In this document: positions 35,102-44,581 of the stretch, piece by piece
Layout: the number at the start of each line of letters is the position of its first letter
Numbering within the stretch: position 1 is the stretch's first letter
DNA from: Lyngbya sp. CCAP 1446/10
Lineage (GTDB): Bacteria > Cyanobacteriota > Cyanobacteriia > Cyanobacteriales > Microcoleaceae
NCBI RefSeq assembly: GCF_026130175.1
Contig: NZ_JAIGNI010000018.1
Coordinates: 19,680-83,679, forward strand
Reading direction: 5' to 3'
Length of the DNA stretch: 64,000 bases
The notes under the pieces: model-generated
What the model saw: only the letters and a program-made list of their open reading frames with translations
What the model was told of the DNA's origin: nothing
Databases searched by the model: none
Made by a program: the position numbers and the translations under genes

Positions 35102-35186
35102 AGTTAGCACACTCTTACAATCAAAATGGCATCTTATCTATTATCGCTTCTTCCTGGCAAATCGATATCTTAGGAAGCAGAGCTAT

Positions 35187-35774
35187 CTACGTCGCAAATT
35201 CTGGAAAATACTGATCTACAAAGTCCATAACCTTTTGAAAGTGGAGAATTCCTTCCTCTGGCCTTAGTACCCCATACTCTTCGCCTCGACGAGATCTAAG
35301 TTTCCAATTATCGGAGTTTTTTAGATAAACCTGTGCATAATCTGTTCCATGCCTGCGATCTAACCACCATAATGCTCCAATAGCCCATTCTTGGTCGTAT
35401 TGTCGATCGCCCGCGGGTAAGTAGGTGTCGAGATAAGATCGCAAAACTCTTACCGATTCAGCACCGTCAAAACGAGCTAATGCAAAACAATGAAATTGTC
35501 CTGCATACCAAGTTTCACTTGGAATCAGTAAAGTTTCAATTTTATTGAGATGGTGGGAAAGCCGACCAATTCCACAAAGCCAACTTGCTGTAATTGTATA
35601 CCTCCAATTACTGTTATACATCTGGATCGTTTCTTCCTCAGTTACTTCATATAAAGCAACTGTCGTCGAGTCCACAAAGGCATCTAAATCTTCTTTGCCA
35701 AGCCCTAAAAAGTTACCGTGTAAAACATTGAGATAAAGTGGCTTAACATAACGTTCTCGAATATAGTCAGTCAT
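35187..35774 (-). CDS. DUF6000-like hypothetical protein
   Basis: The 195-residue protein starts MTDYIRERYVKPLYLNVLHG, then NFLGL, with later SWLCGIGRLSHHLNKIETLL and EWAIGALWWLDRRHGTDYAQ. The pattern suggests the DUF6000 family of small helical proteins, which is uncharacterised. A HEAT-like helical nature is plausible. It sits between the toxin-antitoxin cluster and ndhD. Assignment is from memory of the family. Confidence 0.5.
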   Translation of the reverse strand: MTDYIRERYVKPLYLNVLHGNFLGLGKEDLDAFVDSTTVALYEVTEEETIQMYNSNWRYTITASWLCGIGRLSHHLNKIETLLIPSETWYAGQFHCFALARFDGAESVRVLRSYLDTYLPAGDRQYDQEWAIGALWWLDRRHGTDYAQVYLKNSDNWKLRSRRGEEYGVLRPEEGILHFQKVMDFVDQYFPEFAT

Positions 35775-35910
35775 GCTGTATTGTTATTTTTTTTTTGAGT
35801 CGTGACAATATAGAAAATTTCATTTCCATCAGCGTTCATCTGTGTTTATCTGCTTAAATCTGCGGTTTAAAAATCCAAATCTAATCGATTTACTGCGATC
35901 CGGTATATAG

Positions 35911-35950
35911 AAAACCCCCAAACCATTTTTAAAATCAAGTTTGGGGTTTT
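35911..35950. terminator. Hairpin after ndhD
   Basis: AAAACCCCCAAAC (35911-35923) and GTTTGGGGTTTT (35939-35950) form a stem with one bulge. On the minus strand a run of A/T follows, consistent with termination of ndhD. It could also serve the convergent side. Confidence 0.6.
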
Positions 35951-35970
35951 CTTTCTAACTCTCGTTCAAA

Positions 35971-37554
35971 TTACAACTTGCTAGGCTCGATCGCCGGAGC
36001 GCGCAGAGCCACTGTTTTATCAGCAGCTTTTGCCACCAGAGACGGTACAGAAGCCCGTAATCTTGCAGTCAACTGTGAAGTAGTCGCATCGTAAACCTGA
36101 GTCAGCATCTTCGGATACAAACCAATGCCAATAATCGGCACTAACAAAGCCGCAATAATAAACACTTCTCGCGGTTCCGCATCCACCAACTCTTCGTGTT
36201 CCACCAATTCCTTATTTTCTGGGCCGTAGAAGATTTCCCGCAGCATTGACAGCAGGTAAATCGGAGTCAAAATTACGCCGACAGCCGCCAGAAATATTAC
36301 ACAAACCTTAAACACCGGATTGTAAGCATCGCTGGTTGCAAAACCCACAAATATCATTAATTCTGCTACAAAACCGCTCATTCCCGGCAAAGCCAAAGAA
36401 GCCATCGAGCAAGCAGTCCACATGGCAAAAACTTTACGCATTTTCTTGCCGACACCGCCCATTTCGTCGAGCATGAGGGTGTGAGTGCGATCGTAAGTGC
36501 ATCCTACCATGAAGAACAAACTCGCCCCGATTAAACCGTGGGAAATCATTTGCAGCATTGCGCCGCTAGTTCCCAAATCGGTAAACGAAGCTATCCCAAT
36601 CAGCACAAATCCCATGTGGGAAATCGAAGAATAGGCAATTTTCCGCTTCAAGTTGCGCTGAGCAAAAGAAGTCAACGCGGCGTAAACAATGTTCACCACA
36701 CCCAAAATTACTAACAGCGGTGCGAAAGTAGCGTGAGCATCGGGGAGCATTCCCGCATTCATCCGCAGCAAGGCGTAGCCGCCCATTTTTAGCAGAATTC
36801 CTGCTAGCAACATATGGGCTGGTGCGGTGGCTTCGCCGTGAGCGTCAGGGAGCCAAGTGTGGAGGGGAAAAATTGGCAGTTTGACGCCGTAGGCTATTAA
36901 GAAACCTGCGTACAAGAGCAATTCTATATTGGGGGCGAAGTCTTTAAGCGCGATCGCCCGCATATCGAAAGTCACCGTATCGCCATAAAACGCCATCGTC
37001 AGCGCGCCCAGCAAAATAAACAGCGAACCGCCTGCGGTGTACAGGATAAACTTGGTGGCTGCGTAGAGGCGCTTCTTGCCGCCCCAGATGGACAAAATTA
37101 GGTAAATCGGGACTAATTCCAGTTCCCAAACTAGGAAAAACAGCAACATATCCTGTACGGCAAAAACTGCGATTTGTCCGCCGTACATGATCAGCATCAA
37201 AAAGTAAAAAAGCTTCGGTTTAAATGTGACAGGCCAAGCTGCTAAAGTAGCCAGCGTAGTAATAAAACCAGTCAGCAAAATCAGCGGCATCGACAAACCG
37301 TCAGCACCCACCGACCAATTTAAATCGAGTTGCTGTACCCAAGTATAGCTTTCTACCAGTTGCAAATCTGGATTGCTGAAGTCGTAATGAGTGCAAAAAG
37401 CGTAAACAAGCAGAGCAAAATCGATCAAACCTACAATTAGTGCATACCAGCGCACCGTCTTGCCATCCTTGTCGGGAATCAAAGGAATCAGCAAGGACGC
37501 AGCAACGGGAAACAGAATTGCTGTTGTTAGCCAGGGAAAATTTGCTGTATCCAT
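35971..37554 (-). CDS. ndhD: NAD(P)H-quinone oxidoreductase subunit 4 (NdhD)
   Basis: NdhD is a proton-pumping antiporter-like subunit of the thylakoid NDH-1 complex. The 527-residue protein has about 14 membrane helices. Signatures include [20 protein letters not shown], with the key glutamate, [20 protein letters not shown] and [20 protein letters not shown]. The sequence matches the NdhD1/D2 class that works in respiration and cyclic electron flow rather than the CO2-uptake D3/D4 forms; this is judged from similarity to plastid NdhD. It is encoded about 470 bp after ndhF on the same strand. Confidence 0.95.
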   Translation of the reverse strand: MDTANFPWLTTAILFPVAASLLIPLIPDKDGKTVRWYALIVGLIDFALLVYAFCTHYDFSNPDLQLVESYTWVQQLDLNWSVGADGLSMPLILLTGFITTLATLAAWPVTFKPKLFYFLMLIMYGGQIAVFAVQDMLLFFLVWELELVPIYLILSIWGGKKRLYAATKFILYTAGGSLFILLGALTMAFYGDTVTFDMRAIALKDFAPNIELLLYAGFLIAYGVKLPIFPLHTWLPDAHGEATAPAHMLLAGILLKMGGYALLRMNAGMLPDAHATFAPLLVILGVVNIVYAALTSFAQRNLKRKIAYSSISHMGFVLIGIASFTDLGTSGAMLQMISHGLIGASLFFMVGCTYDRTHTLMLDEMGGVGKKMRKVFAMWTACSMASLALPGMSGFVAELMIFVGFATSDAYNPVFKVCVIFLAAVGVILTPIYLLSMLREIFYGPENKELVEHEELVDAEPREVFIIAALLVPIIGIGLYPKMLTQVYDATTSQLTARLRASVPSLVAKAADKTVALRAPAIEPSKL

Positions 37555-37785
37555 TGCGTTTTAAAATAAGCCGTCAGTTATTAGGTTTAAACACATTTTG
37601 ACAGTTTTGGTGTAAATTTTATACTTTCTTTATACGAAACCTTTGTTTTTGCTATATTTGTGACAATTTGTACGATCGCACAAATTGAGTTTAATCAAAG
37701 ATGTACATCTATTGGCTAATTGTCAATTGTGAGTTATTGAGCTAATAGCATTTCTTAAAATATCTCTTGGTGGGGATACGGCAAT

Positions 37786-37995
37786 CCCTCCGCTTCGCTT
37801 CGCCCAAGGCGTCTCAACAATCGCCTGAAAACCTTTGTATCTCTCGTCGATCTCCGAGGCCAGATCCCCCCTAGCCCCCCTTAAAAAGGGGGGGACAAGA
37901 ATCTGCTCAAAGTCCCCCTTCTTAAGGGGGATTTAGGGGGATCAGACCTCGGCAGTAAAGGAGAAAGACAAAAGGTTTCAGGCGATTGTTGAGAC
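37786..37995. mobile_element. Nested MITE-like repeat with 28-bp inverted ends, between ndhF and ndhD
   Basis: Arms GTCTCAACAATCGCCTGAAA... at 37811-37838 and ...TTTCAGGCGATTGTTGAGAC at 37968-37995 match at 26 of 28 positions. Inside, CGAGGCCAGATCCCCC and GGGGGATCAGACCTCG form a second inverted pair around GTCCCCC-family runs. Just outside on the left is CCCTCCGCTTCGCTTCGCCC (37786). Weak outer arms (GGGGATACGGCAAT, GGCATTGCCATTTCCC) suggest a third layer. Confidence 0.8.
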
Positions 37996-38023
37996 CAATA
38001 GGCATTGCCATTTCCCTACAGAT

Positions 38024-40069
38024 TTAACTGACTCCAGAAACGATCGCAAAACCCAGAACTGCGACAAACACAATCAGGGCATAAAATTGAGCGCGACCGC
38101 TTTCAAAGTATTTCAAACCTTCGCCCGTAACCAGAGTCAAAAATCCTGTCAAATTGACGATACCATCGACAACTCGCAAATCCACTTCCATGACTTGCCG
38201 CGCTAAACGGCGGGTGCCTTTGACGAAGAGAACTTCGTTGATATCGTCGAGATACCACTTGTTGAGGGAGAACTCGTAGAGCGGTTTGATTTTTTGGGCG
38301 ATCGCACTTGGGTCGATTTTCCGGCTCAAATACATCAGCGAAGCCAAAGTAATTCCCAGTAAAGCAATACCTACAGAACTTCCGCCCATGATGAGGAATT
38401 CCGTCAAATCAAACTCAGCGGCGTGTGCCAAAACTTCTTCCAAAGATTCCCCTGGCGCACGCACAAACTGCTCGAAATAATTAGCAAACGGCGTTCCGAC
38501 AAAACCGATAAATACTGAAGGTACAGCCAACAACACTAACGGCAGAGCCATTGTCAGAGGAGATTCGTGAGGAAAATGGTCGTGTTCGTCGTGACTTTCG
38601 CCAGTGGGGGCCAATTCCTTAACATTCATCGCTCCGGGGCCGAAGACCAAACCTGGTTGCAGAAGTTGCTGTTTGATCGCGTTGTCATTGCCTCGGAATT
38701 CGCCCTCAAAGGTGCTGAAATACATCCGAAACATATAAAACGCGGTCATGCCCGCAGTCAGCCAACTCACCGCCCAGAGAGCGGGATTAGCGTGAAAAGC
38801 TTGGGCGAGGATTTCGTCTTTTGACCAGAAACCTGCAAAGGGTGGAATGCCACAGATTGCTAAATTGCCGATTAAAAAGCAAGAAGCGGTAATCGGCATA
38901 TATTTACGCAAGCCGCCCATGACTCTCATGTCTTGAGCCACAGCCGGGTTATGGCCGACGACTGCTTCCATGCCGTGAATGACTGAACCTGAGCACAGGA
39001 ACAGCATTGCTTTGAAGTAAGCGTGGGTCATTAAGTGGAAGAGTCCGGCACTGTATGCGCCGACGCCCATTGCCATTACCATGTAGCCCAATTGGGAGAT
39101 GGTGGAGTAGGCGAGGCCTTTTTTGATGTCATTTTGCGTAATTGCGATCGAAGCACCCATGAATGCTGTAAAACAGCCGGTGCAGGCGATCAAATTCATG
39201 ACTTCCGGCAGGCCTTCCAATACTGGATACATCCGAGCAATCAGGAAGACTCCGGCGGCTACCATCGTGGCCGCGTGAATCAAGGCTGAAATCGGTGTAG
39301 GGCCTTCCATTGCGTCTGGGAGCCAGACGTGGAGGGGGAATTGAGCTGATTTGGCGACTGGGCCCAAAAAGATCAAAACGCCGAAGATTGTCGCTAGAGT
39401 CGCCGAAAGGGCGCCGGATTCGACTAGGGAGTGCAGGCGATCGCCCATTACGTCAAATTCAAAGCTACCGGTTGCCCAGTAAATGCCGAGAATGCCCAAC
39501 AGCAGGCCGAAGTCGCCGACGCGGTTGGTGACGAAGGCTTTTTGGCAGGCGTCTGCTGCGGGTTTGCGATCGTACCAAAATCCAACTAGCAGGTACGAAC
39601 ACATACCTACCAATTCCCAGAAAATATAAATCTGAATGATGTTCGGGCTGAGGACTAGACCTAACATTGAGGCGCTGAAGATGCTCAGGTAGGCGTAAAA
39701 GCGCACGTACCCGTCATCGTGTGCCATGTACCCGTCGGTGTAAATCATCACCAAAAAGGCGACCGTGGTGACGATCGCCAGCATTACCGACGTGAGGGGG
39801 TCGATGATATAGCCCATGTTCAGCGAGAAGTCGCCAGCAGAAGCCCACTCAATAGTGCGGGTGTAGGGTTCGTGGCCCTGTATTTGACTCCACAGCAGTG
39901 CGAAAGATAGTACCATTGACCCTCCGAGCGTGGAGACGATGAAGATCGCATTCGCTTGTCGGAGTTTGTTGGTGGCCTGGTTAAAGGTGATTAAGCCTAG
40001 ACCTACTAGCATTGCGCCTGCCAGCGGCAGGACTGGAATCAGCCAAGCGTATTGATAAAGCAGTTCCAT
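38024..40069 (-). CDS. ndhF: NAD(P)H-quinone oxidoreductase subunit 5 (NdhF)
   Basis: NdhF is the distal membrane antiporter-like subunit of NDH-1. The protein has 681 residues from ATG 40069. The motifs are FWELVGMCSYLLVGFWYDRK, SAQFPLHVWLPDAMEGPTPI and DIKKGLAYSTISQLGYMVMA. The C-terminal amphipathic/lateral helix region includes LNKWYLDDINEVLFVKGTRR. The frame is open to 40165, but the conserved MELLYQYAWLIPVLPL start is at 40069. It belongs with the NdhF1 type by its resemblance to plastid NdhF. The minus-strand neighbour ndhD follows. Confidence 0.95.
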   Translation of the reverse strand: MELLYQYAWLIPVLPLAGAMLVGLGLITFNQATNKLRQANAIFIVSTLGGSMVLSFALLWSQIQGHEPYTRTIEWASAGDFSLNMGYIIDPLTSVMLAIVTTVAFLVMIYTDGYMAHDDGYVRFYAYLSIFSASMLGLVLSPNIIQIYIFWELVGMCSYLLVGFWYDRKPAADACQKAFVTNRVGDFGLLLGILGIYWATGSFEFDVMGDRLHSLVESGALSATLATIFGVLIFLGPVAKSAQFPLHVWLPDAMEGPTPISALIHAATMVAAGVFLIARMYPVLEGLPEVMNLIACTGCFTAFMGASIAITQNDIKKGLAYSTISQLGYMVMAMGVGAYSAGLFHLMTHAYFKAMLFLCSGSVIHGMEAVVGHNPAVAQDMRVMGGLRKYMPITASCFLIGNLAICGIPPFAGFWSKDEILAQAFHANPALWAVSWLTAGMTAFYMFRMYFSTFEGEFRGNDNAIKQQLLQPGLVFGPGAMNVKELAPTGESHDEHDHFPHESPLTMALPLVLLAVPSVFIGFVGTPFANYFEQFVRAPGESLEEVLAHAAEFDLTEFLIMGGSSVGIALLGITLASLMYLSRKIDPSAIAQKIKPLYEFSLNKWYLDDINEVLFVKGTRRLARQVMEVDLRVVDGIVNLTGFLTLVTGEGLKYFESGRAQFYALIVFVAVLGFAIVSGVS

Positions 40070-40177
40070 GACTGATAGGTAGTTTAAAGTTTCTACTAGA
40101 TATTGCCAAAACTGTAAACAATTGTGACACACGCCTGCGCGACTGGGCAAAAATACTCGCTGCAATTCTTAAGATAA

Positions 40178-40319
40178 GACGGCGGTTGAAACGGCGTCTA
40201 CAAAAACCAAGTCCGCCTCCGCGGACTGAATAAAATTACGTTTTACGTAATTTTCACCGTCAATTCTTCAACCCCTCTGAGCTCGGGTTTTGTTTGTATA
40301 GACGCGGTTTCAACCGCTC
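40178..40319. repeat. GGCGGTTGAAAC...GTTTCAACCGC element with nested palindrome
   Basis: Left arm GGCGGTTGAAACGGCGTCTA (40181) and right arm TAGACGCGGTTTCAACCGCT (40299) are inverted. Inside lie GTCCGCCTCCGCGGAC, and AAAATTACGT/ACGTAATTTT at 40232-40254, a perfect 10-bp hairpin. The element sits upstream of ndhF in the 423-bp gap 40070-40492. Confidence 0.8.
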
Positions 40320-40433
40320 AGTCTTCTTTAAATCTACGTCAAAAGATAGATAGAAAAATATCGCAGTCCTGTGTATACAAGACTACGATATTTATTTTGG
40401 ATCGGATGGTCGATCGACAAATGGAGAATTTCT

Positions 40434-40477
40434 AATGCTTTCTACGCAAGAGCCCAATGCTTTCTACGCAAGAGCCC
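40434..40477. repeat. Two tandem 22-bp copies before the thioredoxin stop codon
   Basis: AATGCTTTCTACGCAAGAGC, then CC, is present twice exactly at 40434-40455 and 40456-40477. It is a recent-looking duplication just downstream of the thioredoxin gene. Confidence 0.9.
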
Positions 40478-40492
40478 AATGCTTTGGAAACG

Positions 40493-40870
40493 TTATCTGT
40501 TAAATGCTTCCTGCGGTTGCATTCGTTGAGATGGGGAAGAGCTTTGAGTGGCCAGCATCCAGGAATCCAGAGTGCGCCGCAGTTCCTCGCGTCCTTGATA
40601 ATGTTCAAATCTAAATCGAGCTCGATCGCCCTCAAACAAAATCAGTGTCGGCAGACTTGTCAGCCGGTAAGTGTTGGCCAACTTGAAAGATTGATCGGCA
40701 TTCACCCCTAGGATCTTAACTTTTCCTGCCCAATCTGCCTCAAATGTCGTAACCGTAGGGTCGATCGCGCGGCACAAACCGCACCAAGGTGCCCAAAAGT
40801 GAACTAAAACGGGGGTAGAGGCTTGAAATACCTCTTGTGCAAAAGTGCGTTCGCTAACCGACAACACCAT
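40493..40870 (-). CDS. Thioredoxin family protein with WCGLC active site
   Basis: The 125-residue protein has the thioredoxin fold: LVHFWAPWCGLCRAIDPTVT near residue 30 (Cys30, Cys33), LGVNADQSFKLANTYRL, and the cis-proline SLPTLILFEGD. The active site reads CGLC instead of the usual CGPC. The proline at that place strongly affects redox potential and its loss would shift this protein toward a different potential. The C-terminal tail after residue 108 is low-complexity. It lies about 420 bp from the ndhF start, on the same strand. Confidence 0.88.
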   Translation of the reverse strand: MVLSVSERTFAQEVFQASTPVLVHFWAPWCGLCRAIDPTVTTFEADWAGKVKILGVNADQSFKLANTYRLTSLPTLILFEGDRARFRFEHYQGREELRRTLDSWMLATQSSSPSQRMQPQEAFNR

Positions 40871-40914
40871 GATCCCTCAAAATTTAATAATTTTTTTCTA
40901 TCCTAGGGATCATG

Positions 40915-41628
40915 CTACCAGTATATGTTCCCCGTGACACGCATCAAAAAAGGATGAATTTTCCACAACAGGCCCGTAAAAATAACTACACCTACGTAGG
41001 AAGGACGCATAAACTCAAGCAAATCAAGGGTTTGACGCTTTTGCAGGATTGCCAAAAATGGAATAATTGAGGTGCGAGATTTGATGGTTTCAAAGGATTC
41101 GCCAAAACGAGCTCGCAGCCGACTGTCGCCGTGCCACACTCCGAACAGGTGGTGAAGTATCAAACCGATGGAAGTGACGAGGGTAAAGCTAGTGCCAATC
41201 CACAGGGTGTGGGCCACACACCAAATCACCTGTCCCACCATTTGCGGGTGACGGGTGATGCGAATGATGCCGGCTTCGTAGAGGTGAACTTCCGGCTTTT
41301 GGATGGCGGCAATTTCTAGAAGGTTGAAAGTTGCTGGGTACAGAAACAGAAAGGAAATTGCCGAAAGTATCCAAACTATGGGTTTAACTGCCGGCACGCC
41401 CTGTACTTGCCAAAGCTGCACGCCGTCGTAGCGGTGGTTGAAAAAGTAGACAACCAAAATCACCGCCAGCGGCAAACTGACAAGGGCAAACAAAACGCGG
41501 TAAAGTCTCGGCCCGATTAGCTTTTCACCTTTCGGGCGGAGGGCTGCTAAACCGCTGTGGGCGATCGCAAACATCAGTAAAAGTCCGAGAATAACTAAGT
41601 GGGAGTCGAGTGGCCAGTCGATCGTCAT
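40915..41628 (-). CDS. NnrU family membrane protein (Z-ISO-like)
   Basis: The 237-residue protein has about six membrane helices and the NnrU pattern: MFAIAHSGLAALRPKGEKLI, GPRLYRVLFALVSLPLA, and EAGIIRITRHPQMVGQVIWC. It then has LHHLFGVWHGDSRLRARFG. The family contains the plant 15-cis-zeta-carotene isomerase, which binds heme through the conserved histidines. Cyanobacterial members are candidates for the same step. The carotenoid role is inference. It is divergent from rbcR, with tandem repeats between. Confidence 0.8.
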   Translation of the reverse strand: MTIDWPLDSHLVILGLLLMFAIAHSGLAALRPKGEKLIGPRLYRVLFALVSLPLAVILVVYFFNHRYDGVQLWQVQGVPAVKPIVWILSAISFLFLYPATFNLLEIAAIQKPEVHLYEAGIIRITRHPQMVGQVIWCVAHTLWIGTSFTLVTSIGLILHHLFGVWHGDSRLRARFGESFETIKSRTSIIPFLAILQKRQTLDLLEFMRPSYVGVVIFTGLLWKIHPFLMRVTGNIYW

Positions 41629-41699
41629 TGCAAATATTAAGAAAAGTTATTGATTCTCTGCCAATTTGTGTCACAAAGTATCTATGGGAGCATTCAGCG

Positions 41700-41870
41700 G
41701 TTATCAGTCAGTTAACTGTTCACTGTTCGCTGTTGACTGTTGACTGTTCGCTGTTCGCTGTTCGCTGTTGACTGTTCGCTGTTGACTGTTCGCTGTTTGC
41801 TGTTCGCTGCCTACAGTCAACCGTCAACCGTCAACTGACAACTGACAACTGACAACTGACAATTTAGATA
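41700..41870. repeat. TGTTCGC/TGTTGAC heptamer tract
   Basis: Nearly continuous heptamers CTGTTCG/CTGTTGA fill 41713-41812. They are followed by the opposite-strand type CAACTGA/GACAACT up to 41862. The two halves are complementary in pattern and could fold back. It ends ten bases before the rbcR start. Confidence 0.88.
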
Positions 41871-41871
41871 T

Positions 41872-42876
41872 ATGTCTGACCTTCCTTTCACTTTAGACCA
41901 GTTACGCATTCTCAAGGCGATCGCCTCTGAAGGAAGCTTCAAACGCGCCGCCGACAGCCTCTACGTATCCCAGCCAGCAGTTAGCTTGCAGGTACAAAAC
42001 TTAGAGAGACAATTGAACGTACCGCTGTTTGACCGGGGGGGGCGCAGGGCGCAACTGACCGAAGCTGGACACCTGCTGCTGAGTTACGGCGAGAAAATTT
42101 TATCGCTTTGTCAAGAAACTTGTCGAGCTCTGGAAGACTTGCAAAATCTCCAAGGCGGTACTTTGATTGTCGGCGCATCTCAAACAACGGGGACGTATTT
42201 GCTACCCCGGATGATTGGGATGTTTCGGCAAAAGTACCCGGATGTAGCGGTACAACTTCACGTACACTCGACCCGCCGCACGGCGTGGAGTGTGGCCAAT
42301 GGGCAAATCGATTTGGCAATTGTTGGCGGAGAAATCCCTACCGAACTTGTAGAAGCTTTAGAAATTGTTCCTTATGCTGAGGACGAATTGGCTCTGATTC
42401 TCCCGCCATCTCACCCGATGGTACAACAAGAAAGTATCCAAAAAGAAGACCTTTATAAATTGCAGTTTATTTGCCTGGATTCGCAGTCTACTATCCGCAA
42501 AGTCATCGATCAGGTGTTGACTCGCTGTGGCATTGACACGCGCCGCCTGAAAATTGAGATGGAACTAAATTCGATCGAAGCAATTAAAAATGCTGTTCAG
42601 TCGGGGCTGGGTGCTGCTTTTGTGTCGGTTTCGGCGATCGAAAAAGAGTTGATGATGGGCGTTTTACACAAATCTAAAATGGATGAAGTTTTGGTAACTC
42701 GGATTTTGTCGCTGATTTACAACCCCAACCGTTACCGTTCTAAAGCTGCTGAGGCTTTCAGCAATGAAATTCTGCCCCAGTTTGCTACTTATTCGACTAC
42801 CCAGGAGAAGAAAGAAGCCCAGGCGATCGATTTGGGTCTCATAGAAATAGCAACTCCCAACTCAGGGGGAAGTTAA
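41872..42876 (+). CDS. rbcR: LysR-type regulator RbcR (Ycf30 family)
   Basis: The protein has 334 residues. The N-terminal helix-turn-helix is [20 protein letters not shown], then [10 protein letters not shown]. The effector domain begins [20 protein letters not shown], followed by [20 protein letters not shown]. The whole sequence is very close to the plastid Ycf30/cyanobacterial RbcR group, which controls rbc and carbon-assimilation genes, rather than CmpR or NdhR. The regulated targets are not in the window apart from the possible nearby ndh genes. The C-terminal tail is variable. Confidence 0.92.
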   Translation: MSDLPFTLDQLRILKAIASEGSFKRAADSLYVSQPAVSLQVQNLERQLNVPLFDRGGRRAQLTEAGHLLLSYGEKILSLCQETCRALEDLQNLQGGTLIVGASQTTGTYLLPRMIGMFRQKYPDVAVQLHVHSTRRTAWSVANGQIDLAIVGGEIPTELVEALEIVPYAEDELALILPPSHPMVQQESIQKEDLYKLQFICLDSQSTIRKVIDQVLTRCGIDTRRLKIEMELNSIEAIKNAVQSGLGAAFVSVSAIEKELMMGVLHKSKMDEVLVTRILSLIYNPNRYRSKAAEAFSNEILPQFATYSTTQEKKEAQAIDLGLIEIATPNSGGS

Positions 42877-43008
42877 TTTGTTAAGTCGCCGGCAGTTAGG
42901 AGTTAGCGGTTAGTTGAGAGATCAAAATCTGGTTGGACAACCCCTGATAAAATTGGCTTTTTTCCCAATTACAATTACCAATTCCCAATTACCAATTAGC
43001 AAACCAAA

Positions 43009-44469
43009 ATGGAAGTTTACTGCACCCGTCCGGGCTGCCCGCGCCCTCAAAACTATTTTTCCGATCTCGATGACAGTTCGATGCTGAAAACGGTGCAGCA
43101 AAAGTTTTGCACGACTTGCGGGATGCCCATGATTTTGAGCGGCCGCTATTTGCCCGTGAGGTTGTTAGGTCAAGGCGGTTTTGGAGCGGCGTTTTTGGCC
43201 AGAGACCGCTATACTCCGGGGATGCGGCAGTGCGTTGCTAAACTTTTGCAGCCGTCGATAAGTCTGACTCCGGCACAGCTAAAAATTGCTCAAACTTTGT
43301 TTGAACGGGAAGCGGCCGTGCTAGAAGAACTGGGAAATGAACATTCGCAAATTCCGGGTTTGCTGGCGTTTTTCGAGCTGACTGTTACGAGTTTGCAAGG
43401 GGGGAAAAACGATCAGTTTTTCTATCTGGTTCAAGAATTTATTGATGGTGAAAATTTGGAGGAAGAACTTGCTGTTAAAGGTAAGTTTTCTGAGGATGAA
43501 ACGATGGAGGTGCTGCGGGAAATTTTGAAGGTTCTTGATTTTGTGCACTCTCGCGGTTCGATTCACCGGGATATTAAACCTGCTAATATTATGCGGGCTA
43601 AAAATGGTCGGCTTTATTTATTAGATTTTGGGGCTGTCAAACAGGTGACGCAAACTGCGGGCACTTCTAAGGCTTCGACTGGTATTTATTCTTTGGGTTA
43701 TGCTCCGCCAGAACAGATGAGCGGACAAGAAGTTTATCCAGCAACGGATTTTTATGCTTTGGCTGTGACTTGCATTAGTTTGCTGAGTGGTTTGCAGCCG
43801 ACGGAGTTGTTTGATAGTTATCAAAATGAGTGGAATTGGCATTCTCGCGTGCAGGTAAGTTCGCGTTTGGCTGAAGTTCTCGATCGAATGTTATTGCCGG
43901 CTCCCAGCCAGCGCTATCAATCGGCTGCGGAGGTGGAAGCGGCTCTGAAATACAATTCTCAACAGCCTACGATGGTCGTACAGCCGCCTGTAGTACCGAC
44001 TCCGCCTCCCCTACCTCCTGTGCAGCTACCACCTCCTCTGCCGCCTCCCGTGCCTGTTCCTGTGACTCCTCCGGGAAATCTGCAACCTCCGCCGAGAGGG
44101 GCTTTTTCGATTTTGGATGTTTTGGGAGGGGCTGCGTTTACGGGTTTTGAGGGGGGGTTGCTGGCGATCGCCCTGACGAGTTTGCTGCCGAATCCAGGCG
44201 TGAGCATCGGATTGTTGGGGATGATTGTGGGGGGTCTGATTTTTGGCCAGTACCGCAGGGCGATCGAGCAAACTGAGATGCTGATTATTAGCGCAGGTAC
44301 TCTGGCTGTGCTGTGGTTTTTCCCAGCTTTGTGCGCGAAGGCACTTCCACTTTATCCGGGTTCTCCTATAACTAGCGTGTTGTTTGTGGGATGGTTGGCG
44401 GCGTTGGGGGCGATCGCAGCAACAGCTATTTTTCGCTTGATTTATAAGTTACTTTCTAATATTTTTTAA
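43009..44469 (+). CDS. Ser/Thr protein kinase with zinc ribbon and C-terminal membrane domain
   Basis: The protein has 486 residues. An N-terminal cysteine set (CTRPGCPRP and FCTTCGMP) suggests a zinc ribbon. The kinase domain (about 48-310) has RLLGQGGFGAAFLARDR, IHRDIKPANIM and LLDFGAVKQV. A proline-rich linker (320-365) leads to four membrane segments (GGLLAIALTSLL, IGLLGMIVGGLIFG, MLIISAGTLAVLWFFPALC, LFVGWLAALGAIAATAIF). Membrane-bound kinases of this type are common in filamentous cyanobacteria. The ligand is unknown. Its N-terminus resembles that of the kinase-FGE fusion at 30723-32753. Confidence 0.9.
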   Translation: MEVYCTRPGCPRPQNYFSDLDDSSMLKTVQQKFCTTCGMPMILSGRYLPVRLLGQGGFGAAFLARDRYTPGMRQCVAKLLQPSISLTPAQLKIAQTLFEREAAVLEELGNEHSQIPGLLAFFELTVTSLQGGKNDQFFYLVQEFIDGENLEEELAVKGKFSEDETMEVLREILKVLDFVHSRGSIHRDIKPANIMRAKNGRLYLLDFGAVKQVTQTAGTSKASTGIYSLGYAPPEQMSGQEVYPATDFYALAVTCISLLSGLQPTELFDSYQNEWNWHSRVQVSSRLAEVLDRMLLPAPSQRYQSAAEVEAALKYNSQQPTMVVQPPVVPTPPPLPPVQLPPPLPPPVPVPVTPPGNLQPPPRGAFSILDVLGGAAFTGFEGGLLAIALTSLLPNPGVSIGLLGMIVGGLIFGQYRRAIEQTEMLIISAGTLAVLWFFPALCAKALPLYPGSPITSVLFVGWLAALGAIAATAIFRLIYKLLSNIF

Positions 44470-44510
44470 GCCATTTCTGAGTTTCTAGAGGCCGAGCTTC
44501 TGGGTATTTA

Positions 44511-44531
44511 TTCCCAGGCTCAGCCTGGGAA
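44511..44531. repeat. TTCCCAGGCTCAGCCTGGGAA palindrome
   Basis: A 10-bp stem with a single-base loop, 42 bp past the kinase stop. It looks like a dispersed cyanobacterial palindrome that may also act as a terminator for the kinase gene and the convergent permease gene. Confidence 0.65.
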
Positions 44532-44581
44532 CGAGAGTTAATGACAAATGACTGATGACAAATGACTAATGACTTCTTTAT

